From: Ustulina deusta
Lineage: Eukaryota > Ascomycota > Sordariomycetes > Xylariales > Xylariaceae
Direction: 5' to 3'
NCBI GenBank assembly: GCA_023159155.1
Contig: JAJNNX010000002.1
Span: 558,001-622,000, forward strand
DNA length: 64,000 nucleotides
The stretch's first letter is position 1, and the number at the start of each line of letters is the position of its first letter. Positions 26,444 through 38,961 of this stretch are shown here, piece by piece. The notes beneath the pieces are model-generated. The model saw only the letters and a list, made by a program, of their open reading frames with translations, was not told the DNA's origin and searched no databases. The position numbers and the translations under genes were made by a program.

Positions 26444-27859
26444 TCTGTGTGTATTTTGGAGCCGAGCGCAAAGGGCACTCCACAAAGTAGGCGTTTAATT
26501 TAAGGGTTCAAAGAGCATAGTCAGGCGCATTATATTCGGTACGGATGGGAACAGGTATAGGGATACGGATCACACATTCAGTCCCAGATTACGGCGAATA
26601 ACTGCGGTAACATGAACGAGACATACGAATTGATTAGGCCAGTGCCACGGTTATCAGAAATGACATACACGGCCGGCAAATCAGCTAATGAGACGGATGG
26701 GAATGATTGGAACCTATTAGAGATGATAGACCGCAACACAACGCTGTGCTAGCACGGCTAGGGAATGCGACGCAAACTAAGGAATATATAATACGAACCC
26801 TTGTATCTTGTTCTCCATTGTCTTTGCAAAGCGTGTTCGATGTCATCATGACTTCTCTCTTACCTAAGGCTAGCGACCCCAACGCGATCTTGGTTAGATA
26901 TATGTAAGAGAAAGGTCACGGGGAATACTTGGTGATTATAGTTACGAGATGGAAAGTCCTTCTCACCTCTTAAACGCCTTGGTGCTGGGTACAGGCGCTT
27001 ATCATCGGATATTGATAGGCTACGTGGGCGGAACTTGTAGCGGGCTCACGCCGTGTTCGGGGTGAACAAACCGGGACTCCACCAACGGGCATGTGTACCC
27101 AGGAGTTGACTGGAAGAACTTTGTCACATGACTCTTCCTCCTGACAGCCCAGACTTGCATTTATCTATCCATACCATGGCGGTAGGTAATCATCTCCATT
27201 AAAGGGTGCAGGTTAGCACCCCCCCCACCCGACGCCGCATCCCGGCGATCGGTCTACAAGCTGCGACAACGCGTGCGTGCATAGTGTGTGTTCGCATGCT
27301 TAGGGTAGTGGTCGTCGTTCCCGCTTACTAACAGATGTGTCTCTGCTTCGGGTTGTGTAGGTTTTGATGGACGATCTATTCCAACTTATCTTTCTTTGTT
27401 CTCTACCTAAGAACCCGCGCGGTTTCGGAACCGTGGTTGGTTGGTGATGGTACAAGGGCGCGCGTGTCCTGAACTCTAGTCAGGTGGCCTAGAGGTGCCT
27501 GCCTGAAAGCCGGGCCGCTCCATACAAAAATGATTTTAAGTTTCCCGTGTCTGTAATTGGTTTCCAAGTTTCCATTTGTAGGTTAGGTATGCAGAACGTA
27601 CTTTCAAGGGCGCGCGACTAGGGCTCCCCCCTTCCGTTCCCGCCACTGGCTCACTTACATATTCGTACATACATACCTGGGGTATCCATCCATTCACTGA
27701 CTCATCCCCACCACTACCACCACTACTTCTAAGATCCCGTCATACATCCATCTACCGCTTCTATCCCCCGACTTCTGGACGACCCAGGAACACACATCTC
27801 TCGATTTTCACCAGATTCCTTATCTGAACGCTCGAGGGAAAGTGCACGCTAGACGCACG
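26444..27859. other. Spacer and aminotransferase promoter
   Basis: No gene recognised. A C9-like run lies near 27217-27226. From 27640 to 27850 the sequence is C/T-rich with CCACTACCACCACTAC repeats, consistent with the leader of the aminotransferase gene. Confidence 0.55.
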
Positions 27860-30094
27860 ATGGCGACAACGAATGGCGCTACCGTCAATGGAACGGCGTC
27901 ACTGCCTGCGACAACCCGACATGATAACCCCCCAGCCCAGCAGCAGGCCGAGCAGCCGCTTACGTTGGCCGGTATCGCGGCTCGCAGGGCCAAAGCCGGC
28001 AAGCTAGTTGCCGGGATTGCGGCGTATTCTGATAGTGACATGTTTAAGAGCCCGGTATGTGTGTCTTTTTTTTTTCTGATTCGTGAGGTCAGAGCCGGAA
28101 AGTTGAAGCCCGGAGTGAGGCAATGGGTTGGGGAAGCGCTGGGTGGATTTTAATGTGATGCTAGGGGAGTGAGAGGGAGAAGCCACGTGGGAGAAATGCC
28201 TGTATAAGTTGTTGGAGCAGGTTGGTGGTGTCACGTGCGAGTATACTATATACACAGAGCAGAGGGCGCTTTTTTGGATGACTGACATGTTTGGTTTGCA
28301 TAGCACGCATATAATCAACCGAAAGCGAGGCGATGGGATCGTGAGTTAGTTCTGGTATGGCTTGAGGTGAGCACACGACTAACAGAGACCAAGATCTTCT
28401 GAGCCCCGACGCCATCGCGCGACAACCTTGTTCTTTGAAGCAAGCAGCCAGGTTCCTCAAGAGACCTGGCATGCTGTCACTTGGTGGTGGGCTGCCGTCG
28501 TCGGATAACTTTCCCATCGAGTCTATAAGCAGTAAGTTTATATAAAAAAATTGTTTAGGCTCTTATCTCCCGAGAAGGGGGGAGGGGGGCCAATAATGTG
28601 GTGTCACTACAAAAGCTGTGATATCCATTCAAAACCAAATATTGGTACATGTCTACTGATGTCTCTTTACGATGCAGTGCAGGTGCCACACCCACCACTC
28701 TTCGACAAGTCTTCTACGGAGGCGCCTGAGAGCGTTGCCACCATTGGTAAGTATGATATTAGGGACAAGGACGGTGTCTTCGATCTTTCCGTCGCCCTCA
28801 ACTACGGCCAGTCTATTGGGTCAGCCCAAATGTTGCGCTGGGTAACCGAGCACACGGAACTTGTTTCCCATCCTCCTTACGCGGACTGGAGATGCTCGTT
28901 GACCATCGGCAGCACGGGCGCACTGGATTCCGCATTGCGCATGTTCTGCGACCGCAACCGGCGCGACTCCGTCCTTACCGAGGAGTATAGTTTCTCAACG
29001 GCGCTAGAGACGATCCACCCACTGGGTATCAAGGTCTTCGGTGTGCATATAGATGAACAGGGTCTTCTGCCTGACAGCTTAAACGAGATCCTAAGCAGCT
29101 GGGACGAAAATGTCAGGGGTGCGAGGAAGCCTACGGTGCTCTACACTGTGCCCTCTGGCCAGAACCCGACCGGCGCGACGATGGGAGCGCAAAGACGCCA
29201 GGAGGTCTACGATGTATGCAGCAAGCACGACGTATTCATCTTCGAAGACGAGCCCTATTACTATTTGCAGATGCCGCCGTACGACAAGGCGGGGTCAACC
29301 GCCCAGCCAGAGGTTGTCGATGTCTCCTCGAACCAAACTACCGAGGATTTCTTGAAATCTCTCATCCCCACTATGCTGAGCATCGACGTCGACGGGCGTG
29401 TACTCCGCATGGATTCTTTTAGCAAAGTTGTAGTCCCGGGTTCGCGGATGGGCTGGGTCACAGGGAGCGAACAAGTCATCGAGCGGTTTATCCGACTTCA
29501 GGAATGCGTGAGCCAGGGCCCGGCTGGCTTATGCCAGGCCGTGATGTATAAACTGCTTGATGAGACATGGGGCCACGAGGGATATCTGCGGTGGTTGGTG
29601 CATCTGAGAAGCGAGTACACACGGCGGAGAGATGCGCTGCTCGACGCGTGCGAGAAACATTTGCCCAAGGATGTCGTGAGCTGGACTCCGCCGGCCGCAG
29701 GCATGTTTGTGAGTACTTCTCTTTTTTTCCTTTTCTTCTTTTCCGATATCTAAATGAAGCTTGCCTGGTCTCTGATCCATCTCTCGACTTGGGCTATCAC
29801 ATACTGAAACCCTCTTCTGACTGACGGGTGAAATCACAGCATTGGCTACACATAGACCACACTCGCCATCCCCACGCGGGACAAAAGACCATCCTCGAGA
29901 TCGAGGAGGAAATCTTCAACTCGTGCATCGAGCGCGGCGTCCTCGCGTGCCGCGGATCCTGGTTCTGCGCCGAGAGGGACGTCGAGCCTGCCGGCCTCTT
30001 CTTCCGCACCACGTTCGCGGCATCGTCGCAGGCCGATATGGACGTTGCCATCCAGAGGCTAGGGGAAGCCGTTAGGGCGAGCTTTGGGATTTAA
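27860..30094 (+). CDS. ARO8: Aromatic amino acid aminotransferase, Aro8 type
   Basis: PLP-dependent class I/II aminotransferase of the Aro8 / kynurenine-aminoadipate group; interconverts aromatic amino acids with their 2-oxo acids and may act on 2-aminoadipate. Five exons (27860-28054, 28304-28340, 28394-28531, 28678-29708, 29840-30094) give 551 residues. Family blocks: KARRWDHLLSPDAIAR, LSLGGGLPSSDNFP, GSTGALDSALRMF, VPSGQNPTGATM, FEDEPYYYLQ, and the PLP lysine in MDSFSKVVVPGSRMGW (about 372). Exon 2 is only 37 nt. The acceptor of intron 2 was set at AAG (28391-28393) because it restores WDHLLSP; a CAG nine bases upstream is out of frame. The N-terminal 45 residues are Ala/Thr/Asn-rich and not conserved. 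An ALDH gene follows 0.9 kb downstream on the same strand. Confidence 0.93.
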
Positions 30095-30965
30095 ACCCAA
30101 AAAGTGGGTGAGGATCTCAGAGGATAGTGTGACGATAGTATTCTTCTACGTATCTGTTACGAGGCGACGACGTTTGGTCTTGTCGCGAACTACATTTTGG
30201 GTTACAAATTACCACCACCTCGGCATGGCGGTGCCTATGTTTATGGAGCTTGCATGGCTATATTTGAGCGCTTTAAGCATGTTATTGGTGTCCGAATTCA
30301 TAGATTGGTAGACAAATAGGACTAGGTTTGGAATCATATGATCTCATATCGTTTATCGCCTTTCACGTTGGACATGTGAGGAGAGGGAGAAGATGTCGTG
30401 ATCTATCTAATCCGCCCTCATTCGTACAAGTTCATGGGACGTCGCCGATATCGCTGGTTATTGACTGAACCTTGAAGACTTGAAGACTAGGCGCTGCAGA
30501 GATGCACCTAATAAGCTCACAGCTCCACCTAAGGCCATGAGGAGTAGGTAAGTAGATAGAACTAGGTACCTATCTAAGCTACCTCGACAATTGCTACATC
30601 CTATCTACCCGGCTGTAACCATTTGGGTAAATCATGCAGCTTACCTACCTACTTAGGTAGTTTCACGTTGACCTCCGATTGCCGCGGTCTCTCCCCATCT
30701 ACCTATGTATCTCCCTACCCGTATCTATATGGAGAAAGTCTATGCGAATGTATGATAACGGCGAGCGACTCACCACTGTATCCCTAATGCGGGGAAACTA
30801 ATCGGTTCCTGATTCTGGATTCTGATTCGCAACGCGTAACCTGGGTGTGGTCACACATCATACGCAATTGTGCTCGCTCGGTTGCTACGCTGGACCCCTT
30901 CCGTTTTTTGTGGTTACTTATACTAGGTAGTAGGTAGTAAGTAATATAGGGAGGGCATTGTTGGC
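30095..30965. other. Spacer between ARO8-like and ALDH genes
   Basis: 3' flank of the aminotransferase and promoter of the dehydrogenase. Contains TACCTACCTACTTAGGTAG-like motifs near 30560-30660. No gene recognised. Confidence 0.6.
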
Positions 30966-32854
30966 ATGAGGTCATGTTCACGACTCTTTATTCTCCCAAC
31001 CCCTCTTCTGACCCCGCGAGTGCGAACAAGCCTACCTCGCGCAATCATCGTCAACAGCAGCTGCAATAGGAATCCATTCGTCCGATCCGTGTGCAGCATG
31101 GCGGATCTCAAAGTCGACCTCACGGCCCCGAATGGGAAGAAGTTCACCTTGCCTACCGGTCTCTTCATCAATAACGAGTTTGTCAAGGCGAGCGGGGGCG
31201 AGAAGATCACGAGTATCAACCCTTCGTAAGTTACCACTTATTGATTTATGATTCACTTGCTGAACTTACTGCCTGCTTTCACTTTTTCGTATACCACCCA
31301 GACTTTTCTACAGCTCCTGGGAACACCTAATCGTGCGTGCTGTTAACACAGACGGGACTATTTTAGCAACGAACAGGAAATTTGTTCCGTAGAAGCCGCA
31401 TCGCCCGATGATGTCGACAAGGCGGTGGCGGCGGCGCGAGCGGCACTGAAACACGAGTCCTGGCGCGACATCCCGGCCACCGAGCGCGGTGAGCTCATGT
31501 TCAAACTAGCGGACCTCGCAGAGAAAGAGAAAGAGGTCCTTGCCACGATTGAGACCTGGGACAACGGCAAGCCGTACGGCGACTCGCTTGGCGATATCGG
31601 AGAGGTCGTCTCCTGCATCCGTTACTATGCCGGCTGGGCCGACAAGATCCACGGCCTGACGATCCCTACGACGGCGCAGAAGTTCGCTTATACGCTTCAG
31701 CAGCCGATTGGTGTCTGTGCACAGATCATTCCGGTGAGTTGGCTTTGACTTTGCCTATTCCGTTTTGCTGTGGCTCTTTATATGTTGTAAAGGGCTGGCT
31801 GGAGTAATCACCGTACCTTGAAGCTGACGGCTCTTCTCGCCTGGAATAGTGGAATTATCCTCTTGCTATGGCGGCGTGGAAATTAGGTCCCGCGCTGGCC
31901 TGCGGAAACGCAGTAGTCCTTAAGCCCGCCGAACAAACGCCCTTGTCTATCCTCTACCTCGCGACCCTCATCGCGAAGGCCGGCTTCCCCCCTGGCGTGG
32001 TCAACATCCTCAACGGGTACGGCAGGGTGGCTGGACAAGCGCTAGCCAGCCACCTCGGCATCGACAAGGTCGCATTCACCGGCTCGACGGCGACGGGAAA
32101 GCATATTATGAAGACGGCGAGCGTCAACATGAAGAACATCACCCTCGAGACGGGCGGGAAGTCACCGCTGCTCGTGTTCGCGGATGCCGATCTCGAGCAG
32201 GCCGCGAAGTGGGCGCACATCGGCATAATGAGTAACCAGGGCCAGATCTGCACAGCGACGAGTCGCGTCCTGGTGCACGAGAGCGTGTACGACACCTTCG
32301 TAGCGAACTTCCGCGAGGAGATCAAGAGCACGAGCAAAGTCGGCGACCCATTCGCCGAGGACACGTTCCAGGGCCCGCAGGTGACGAAGGAGCAGTTCGA
32401 GAGGGTGCTCAGCTTCGTCGAATCCGGGCAGTCCGAGGGCGCCACGCTCGCGACGGGCGGGAAGCCGTGCCCGCTCAACGGCAAGGGATACTTCATCGAA
32501 CCGACCGTCTTCACCAACGTAAAGGAAACGATGAGGATCTACCGCGAGGAGGTGTTCGGGCCGTTCGTCGTCGTCGCGTCCTTCAAGACGGAGGACGAGG
32601 CGATCCACATGGCCAACGACACGACGTACGGGCTCGGCGCCGCTCTCTTCAGCCAGAACATCGAGCTCGCGCACCGCGTCGCGGCCCGCATCGAGTCCGG
32701 CATGGTGTGGATCAACTCGTCCAACGACTCCGACTTCAGGGTCCCCTTCGGTGGCGTCAAGCAGAGTGGTATCGGCCGCGAACTCGGCGAGGCGGGCCTC
32801 GCGGCTTATACGCAGACCAAAGCCATCCACGTGAACATCGGACAGAAGCTATAG
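30966..32854 (+). CDS. NAD(P)+-dependent aldehyde dehydrogenase
   Basis: Oxidises aldehydes to carboxylic acids. Three exons (to 31225, 31367-31733, 31850-32854). From the ATG at 31098 (MADLKVDLTAPNG) it has 499 residues, the standard length; from an upstream in-frame ATG at 30966 it has 543. The extra 44 residues contain no Asp or Glu and several Arg and Ser, like a mitochondrial presequence. Motifs: [23 protein letters not shown] (split by intron 2), FTGSTATGK, general base Glu in LETGGKSP (about 264), nucleophile Cys in NQGQICTATSR (about 299 in the short form), and EVFGPFV. The sequence resembles fungal AldA-like cytosolic enzymes and indole-3-acetaldehyde dehydrogenases. GC-rich codon use in exon 3 is higher than in neighbours. 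The substrate cannot be set from sequence. Confidence 0.92.
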
Positions 32855-34843
32855 TGGGTATAGGGGACAAGTAGGTGATTCGGTACGTAGAGAAATAGGG
32901 GCCGCCGGCTAACCTGGAGGAGCGGGTGGGCTAGGTCTAAGAATGAAGAAATGGATCGTTCGAATCCTCAATGTTGCGCGTGCTATAATAAGCTTATCGC
33001 TGTCGTCGTCGTCGGTATACACGATCCGTGTAACATTATAGGACTTGCCTACAGGAGACAGGTTCGCACATCATGTCCTCTAGGTACCTAACCCAGAATG
33101 TAGACTAGGTAGGGCGCTAGGTCGTCTAGGTCATACGCTACACGATGGCGCCCGTGTAGACGGGGCCGAACGCAGCCGAACGCAGTGGAGGGATGTTTGA
33201 TGGGTATCCGCAGCTCACGTTGCATCAAGATCGCATGCCATGCTAGGTAAATTGTAATAGAGATAAGTGTTGCGCATAAGTTCATTCTCGAATGAACATG
33301 GTTGACGAAATACCTATTGGTTACTGCTGTAGCAATATTGGAGAATTACCCATATACTCTACAGCGTTGCAGATTACTGTCGTATAATAATCCTGTCAAA
33401 TTAGAGGTACCAGCGGTACTATACATAAGACTGTTGCAGTTCCTAGAGGATTCTTCCGCCTATACACAACGTTCTTAATCTCCCCGTTATACGCAGGTAC
33501 CTAAGGTATATATAGTAGACTACTTACCTATCTGGTAACTTTATCGGTATTGTCTGTCGATCATAACTTTGGTAGCATCTTTGATAAACGCCAAATCCGG
33601 CAGGTACGGGTGGGTAATATTTTAGTGTAGATAGTGGACACAATGCGCCGAGGTGGCTCTGGGTTCCGTTGTGTGGCTGGCAGCTAGGCGAGCCCGTGCG
33701 GAGAGGTTCGCGCCCTGATGCATGCCTATCTTGGTACATTAGCGTAGTGCACGCCCAGGAGAAGGAACTTGAAGTAGGTACTGGTATATGTAACATGACT
33801 ACCCATTATTTTCGTGTACCTTGCTTGGCCTCTTGATTATTATAGTATATGTTTCCACAATTTGTAACTCATGGCAAAAATGGTCGACTTGTAGATAGTA
33901 CCGGTATACTGACTGCTAGGTGGTTCATCCGAACCCTCCATATTCTTGATTTGAGTATCATGCGTAGACAACCTTGCTGCGACGCATTATCAGTGCGATC
34001 CCTCTCCAACTCAGCATTTTATGTTTTGACGATCACTTCTAGATATATCCGAGATACACTCTCTGCTAACCCGAAAAAGGCGGTGCCAACCACTGGTGGT
34101 CTCATTTATCGTTTATCGTGAGACAGTCTCGCACGGAATAATTGGCTGAGGCTACACCTGACAATACTAGGTATAAATCTCCTCGGATCTGCACTGATAA
34201 TGTGCACGATATATCAATCCGGCGAACTATACACGAGTGCAAGGATTCTCGGTCGTCTAGTGCCATGCGTACATGGACGAGCCCGCCAAACTCGCCGCTC
34301 CCTGACTCTTGTGCAGTCTCGTGTTCTTCTCCCAACAAGAGAACAGCTGCACATACCAACGCCACAATTTGTCAACTGCCTGATTGATGCACAACTACCG
34401 GATTTTTATCACCAGTACCTGGTATCGTCCGGCCCACCCGGCATCAGTGCGCTAGCGACATAATATCAGTAGCTACTAAGTAACGTTGCGGTGCTACTGC
34501 AGCCACGTCGGCACCGTGCCGTCGTTTTCTGGGAGCCAATCCTTCACGCGCTTCATCAAGGTCAAATAAATCGCCACGCGACAGGCCGTCGACAGCTACA
34601 TATTTACTGTACCTATGCTGCCTTCTGGACCTTGACTCTGGTCTGAGTGTTGGTCGAGACTTGTGCCCCAGTCGATATCTCCTAAAAAGAGGACTGATCG
34701 GCTTACACCTTCGGTGGAAGTGTGGTGATTTATCTACCATACAAGTCCTCGTGCGTTGGACTCGAGTGCTTCTGCTCCTTCGCTCGCCTTTGCTCACCTT
34801 GATTTGATGTCATAGAACCCCGCCTAGGGGAGAAATTATCATC
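32855..34843. other. Intergenic, no gene recognised
   Basis: About 2 kb between the ALDH and hexosaminidase genes. ORFs at 34142-34463 (plus) and 34444-34797 (minus) overlap each other and show no domain. Several GGTACC/TAGGTA motifs are visible near 33085-33120 and 33495-33510. Confidence 0.55.
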
Positions 34844-36720
34844 ATGGTGCGACAAAATTGCCGTGGCATCTTCAGCATGCTTGTCTCGCTCTGGCTTCTT
34901 GCTTCAACACCGGTGTTGGCTATATGGCCTGCCCCATCGTCTATAAGCACTGGGAACTCAACATTATGGATTGGATCTGGGCTCTCTGTCAGCTACAATG
35001 GAAAGAATGTATGTTTGGCTCTTACAGAGACCCCCGCTATCTCTAGTGAATATCAGTTGCTTACCATAACATTTCGTGAACTAGCTTCCTTGGTCCTACG
35101 GTTATGAGCCGAAGAGTTCAAAATTTTCCAGCATTGAGATTGTCAAGGGAGGCGTGGGTCGGGCTATGAATAACATTGTGCACAATAACTTTGTGCCATG
35201 GATGCTATACAGTCGCATGGCGCTTGAGACGACTGAGCCAAGCCTTCTCAAGTCCAAAACTTACATCACCCACCTCGACATCGCCCAGAAGGGTAACGAT
35301 ACGACATTCAAGCCTCTAGCTGGTGAGGTTGATGAGTCATACACCTTGAATGTGGACAAGAATGGAAAGGTTTCCATTACCGCAGTGTCTTCGACAGGTG
35401 TTCTCCGAGCGTTGGAGTCGTTCTCCCAGTTGTTCTTCCAGCACTCGAAAGGTTCGTTTTTCTACACGAAGTCCGCTCCAGTTAGTATTAGCGACAAGCC
35501 CGAATATGACCATCGTGGTGTTTTGTTTGATGTCTCTCGAAGCTTCTTCCCCGTGGATTCCATTTTGCGCACCATCGACGCCATGGCTTACAATAAGATG
35601 AACCGCATCCACATTCATGCTACCGACTCCCAGTCCTGGCCATTGGAAATCCCAGCTCTGCCAGAGCTTCACGAGAAAGGCGCATATGCTCATGGCAAGA
35701 CTTACAGCCCGAGCGAACTAGCTACGATTCAACAGTATGCGATCAATCGCGGAATTGAGCCGATCATTGAGATTGACACTCCCGGTCACTTCGGAATTGC
35801 TGCTCTCTCACACCCGGAGCTCATTGCTGGCTGGGACTCCGAACCCTGGACCGCTTATTGTGCTGAACCGCCTTGCGGCCAGATTCGGCTCAACGAGCCC
35901 AAAGTTGATCCCTTCCTGGACAAGCTGATGAATGATATCCTGCCACGGGTCTCCCCATACTCGGCGTATTTCCATACCGGTGGCGACGAGGTCAACTTCA
36001 ACATGTACAATCTTGATCCCAGTGTCGGAACTAACGACTCGGCCGTTATTGTACCGCTATTGCAGAAATTCATCGACAAGCACCACGCGCGAGTACGAAA
36101 GGCGGGTCTCGTCCCGATGGTCTGGGAGGAGATTCCCGCGAATTACAACGTCACAGTCGGCAAGGACGTCGTCATCCAGTCTTGGCTCGGAGATGAGGCA
36201 ATTGCGTCGCTCACCGCCCAGGGTCACAAGGTCATCTCCAGCAACTATAACTACTGGGTAAGTCTTGGTCGAGTCAGAGATAGGAGATGGCAATAAGGCT
36301 GACAAAGTACAGTACCTCGATTGTGGCCGTGGTCAGTGGCTGAACTTCGCCGGAGCTGATGTCGCGGCCTACTACCCCTTCCCCGACTGGTGCTCCCCTT
36401 ACAAGAATTGGCGCTTGGTCTACTCGTACGACCCCCGTGCCAACCTCACCGCCGAACAGGCTAAGCTTGTGCTTGGTGGCGAGCTCGCTGCCTGGAGCGA
36501 GTCTATTGACGATGCTACCATCGACGACATTCTATGGCCACGAGCCAGCGCCGCAGGTGAGGTTCTTTGGTCCTCGCCCAAGGGCCGCACACAGATCGAG
36601 GCGGCCCCGCGTCTGGCTACATTCCGCGAGCGTTTGATTGCGAGGGGTATCAAATCTGGCACCGTACACATGCCATTCTGTACCCAGGGATTGAATTCAA
36701 CCGCCTGCCAGTACATATAA
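34844..36720 (+). CDS. nagA: Secreted beta-N-acetylhexosaminidase (GH20)
   Basis: Removes terminal GlcNAc from chitooligosaccharides and is normally secreted or in the wall. Three exons (34844-35008, 35085-36257, 36313-36720) give 581 residues. The N terminus has a signal peptide (hydrophobic SMLVSLWLLASTPVLA, cleavage near 27), then the GH20 N-terminal domain starting IWPAPSSIS. Catalytic-barrel landmarks: DHRGVLFDVSRSFF, HIHATDSQSWPLEIP, IIEIDTPGH, and the catalytic Asp-Glu pair in HTGGDEVN (D356, E357). Later blocks GGELAAWSE and LWPRASAAGEVLWS match the family. Several N-x-S/T sites are present. Gene name follows A. nidulans nagA by similarity. Confidence 0.94.
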
Positions 36721-38961
36721 ATGGTGGACCGTATCAAAGGCACTCGGATGCTGAGGTATCACTTGTACTTGTAGCGGGCTAAGCGATAGACATATACCAC
36801 CTAATATTTAGGAAATAATTTGGTCAGAATATCCCCCTTCTTCAAACTGAGAATGTGCTTCTTGGAAGCTGTAGGACGTTTTGGACAAGGTGCCTATCTA
36901 CCTACCCCTCGTACTTGGGGCGCATCATGCCGAGTTATCCCATGATCATCTCTGGACAGTTATTGTATGATTTTGTCCGTCGGGCCGTGGAATTACACCG
37001 CTACCCGACGCTATTCGTGCCAATTCACCACAGGCAGGCCTACCATGGGCATTTCCTGGTGTACGGTTCCCTTAGCCGGACACATATCAAAGTGCGCTAA
37101 CAGGCATCATGATATTGTATTTCTGCATGTCCTAGACATGTGTTCTCGAACCGGCTTCCCTTTTCTCTCCGGCCGTGTCTTGGTAAGACTGGCGAGGGTA
37201 CATAATTGGCTGGACTGAGCCAATTGGCAACAATTTCAACAGTCAATGTATCCCGCACACTGCTGCCTGCGGCACGAGCAAATCATGATCGGGCAAATTC
37301 ATTAAGAACAATGCCACGATTTCATGGGGGGTGGAAGATCGAACCAACCAGAAATACCATCTGAAAGAAACCCCGCATCACCTCTCTCACCTTACCTCGG
37401 CACCGACTGACTTTGGGGTAAGTACCACCGCATAGCTGACGTGATGTGTATTGGAACTTCTGCGGCGTGGCTTGCGAGCGATCGGCTTGTCTCTGGGATC
37501 ATCTGCCAGCTTCACACACCCTTCTCTCCCAACCGAGAACATTAACTCGGTATGCTGCGTGGTATTATACGCCGGTTGCTCAACTTCCGCGACCGTAAAT
37601 GCATCCGTGACAATACCGTAAAAAAAAAAAAAAAACCTACATATAAGTAATATATGATCAGGGTCGACTGATACACGCACGTTAGCCACCTATAGCAACA
37701 TAATAGATAGATATATCACAAGGAAACAAGCATATTTTGGAATATCGGATAGATCAAGCGGTCAAAGAAGATATAGACCCTTTTTTGCAGGACATCACTT
37801 GTATACCTTATATATACTTGATGGGACTATTTTCTGAAGAAAAAAAAAAAAACTGTTGTATTCTATCCTTGTTCTCTACACTAAAGTTTATCAAACGCCT
37901 AACCGTGGGCATACCCTCCGAAATAGGTACAGTGGCTCAAAAAAAAAAGAGTCCCGTCCGCTTTGTTCCGGGGCCAGAATATCTTCATCACACAAAGTAC
38001 AATTTGTGCGCTAGTTCACGAGTAAAAAGTAAATAAGAGTTATTTCCTGAAAGATAACCTATTCTTAAGATAATATATTTTTGCAGTTATAGTGAAGGTA
38101 TTTGAATCTGAACCAAAAAAAAACCGGACGGGGCTTTTTTTCAAGTGGCTGTACTTACTTACCCAACCCGACTCCGTGCTCTCCAAGTGCTTCCCGCAGG
38201 TCAGGGACACATGATTTCAGTTAAGAACGCATTGGAGATCTTACGGAGGTGTTACTCAGATATAACGGAGCCGGCTAGTTAAACCGTTTGGTAAAGAGCT
38301 CTCGACGAGGTAGCATTTTCCCCGTATCATCTTTTACACAAATGCTGTTACTGCTCAGTCACCTACTGTATCTGACAGCCTATCAGGTTATACCCAGTGT
38401 AGAGCAGACGTTAGATAGAATAAAGAGAGGCAAATTTCAGGTTTATAAAAGAAAAAAAATAGGGGGGGATATCTACGACCTCGTATCGATTACACGCTGT
38501 CTCTCCTTTGTCCCTTTGGGCGGAACGGATGGGTCTCCAACTGCGAAAATGGCCATCTCGCTTTGAGTCAGCTTTGCTGTTGAACATGCCTTTCCCCTTT
38601 CGGACCCCGACTCTGACCCTACATAATAATTGGGGCGCTTTATTATCCCCGCGGATCCCGAATATTTGTGACGACACTGCCGAGGGCATTGGCATCCCAT
38701 TTAAGTGGCTAGAGGCCCATGTTTGGTGTACTTGTGTCGTGTGCCTTGTTGGAAACGAAAACAAAAAAACGAATAGAATGAGTATATCTGTGTTAGCGCC
38801 ATCGGGAACATCAACTAAGCGAGTGACTGGACAACTGACACGTTATCTGATTATCAATAATTCAAATTCGGTGCTGTATAGCTTCAATATCGGCCCCTCT
38901 TCGATCGATATAATTCAGCCCCTGGTATCATCCTAAAATATAGACCATAGATCCCGGCAAT
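36721..38961. other. Spacer with MITE, no gene
   Basis: 2.2 kb between GH20 and P450 genes. It holds A-runs (37620-37634, 37841-37853), one terminal-inverted-repeat element (37930-38151, listed separately) and AT-rich DNA around it. ORFs such as 38508-38936 have no recognisable domain. Confidence 0.6.
37930..38151 (+). mobile_element. MITE, Tc1/mariner-pogo-like, copy A
   Basis: A 222 bp non-coding element bordered by TA on both sides (37928-37929 and 38152-38153). The left end reads CAGTGGCTC, an A-run, then TCCCGTCCG; the reverse complement of the right end reads CAGCCACTTG, an A-run, then CCCCGTCCG, so the ends are imperfect inverted repeats of about 28 bp. The interior is AT-rich. A homologous element lies inverted at 51428-51657, which shows this is a dispersed repeat. 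TA flanks and CAGT-type ends suggest mobilisation by a Tc1/mariner or pogo (Fot1-like) transposase; none is encoded here. Confidence 0.8.

Noticed and set aside
32162..32830. 222-codon minus-strand ORF antisense to ALDH
   Set aside because: Shadow of a GC-rich exon whose third codon positions are mostly C or G; the plus-strand reading is a complete aldehyde dehydrogenase.
34444..34797. 117-codon minus-strand ORF upstream of nagA
   Set aside because: Arg/Ser-rich composition without domain; overlaps two plus-strand ORFs; no promoter or splice evidence.
38160..38290. tRNA-like or small RNA gene right of MITE copy A
   Set aside because: Some short complementary stretches, but no cloverleaf with consistent anticodon and T-loop could be drawn.
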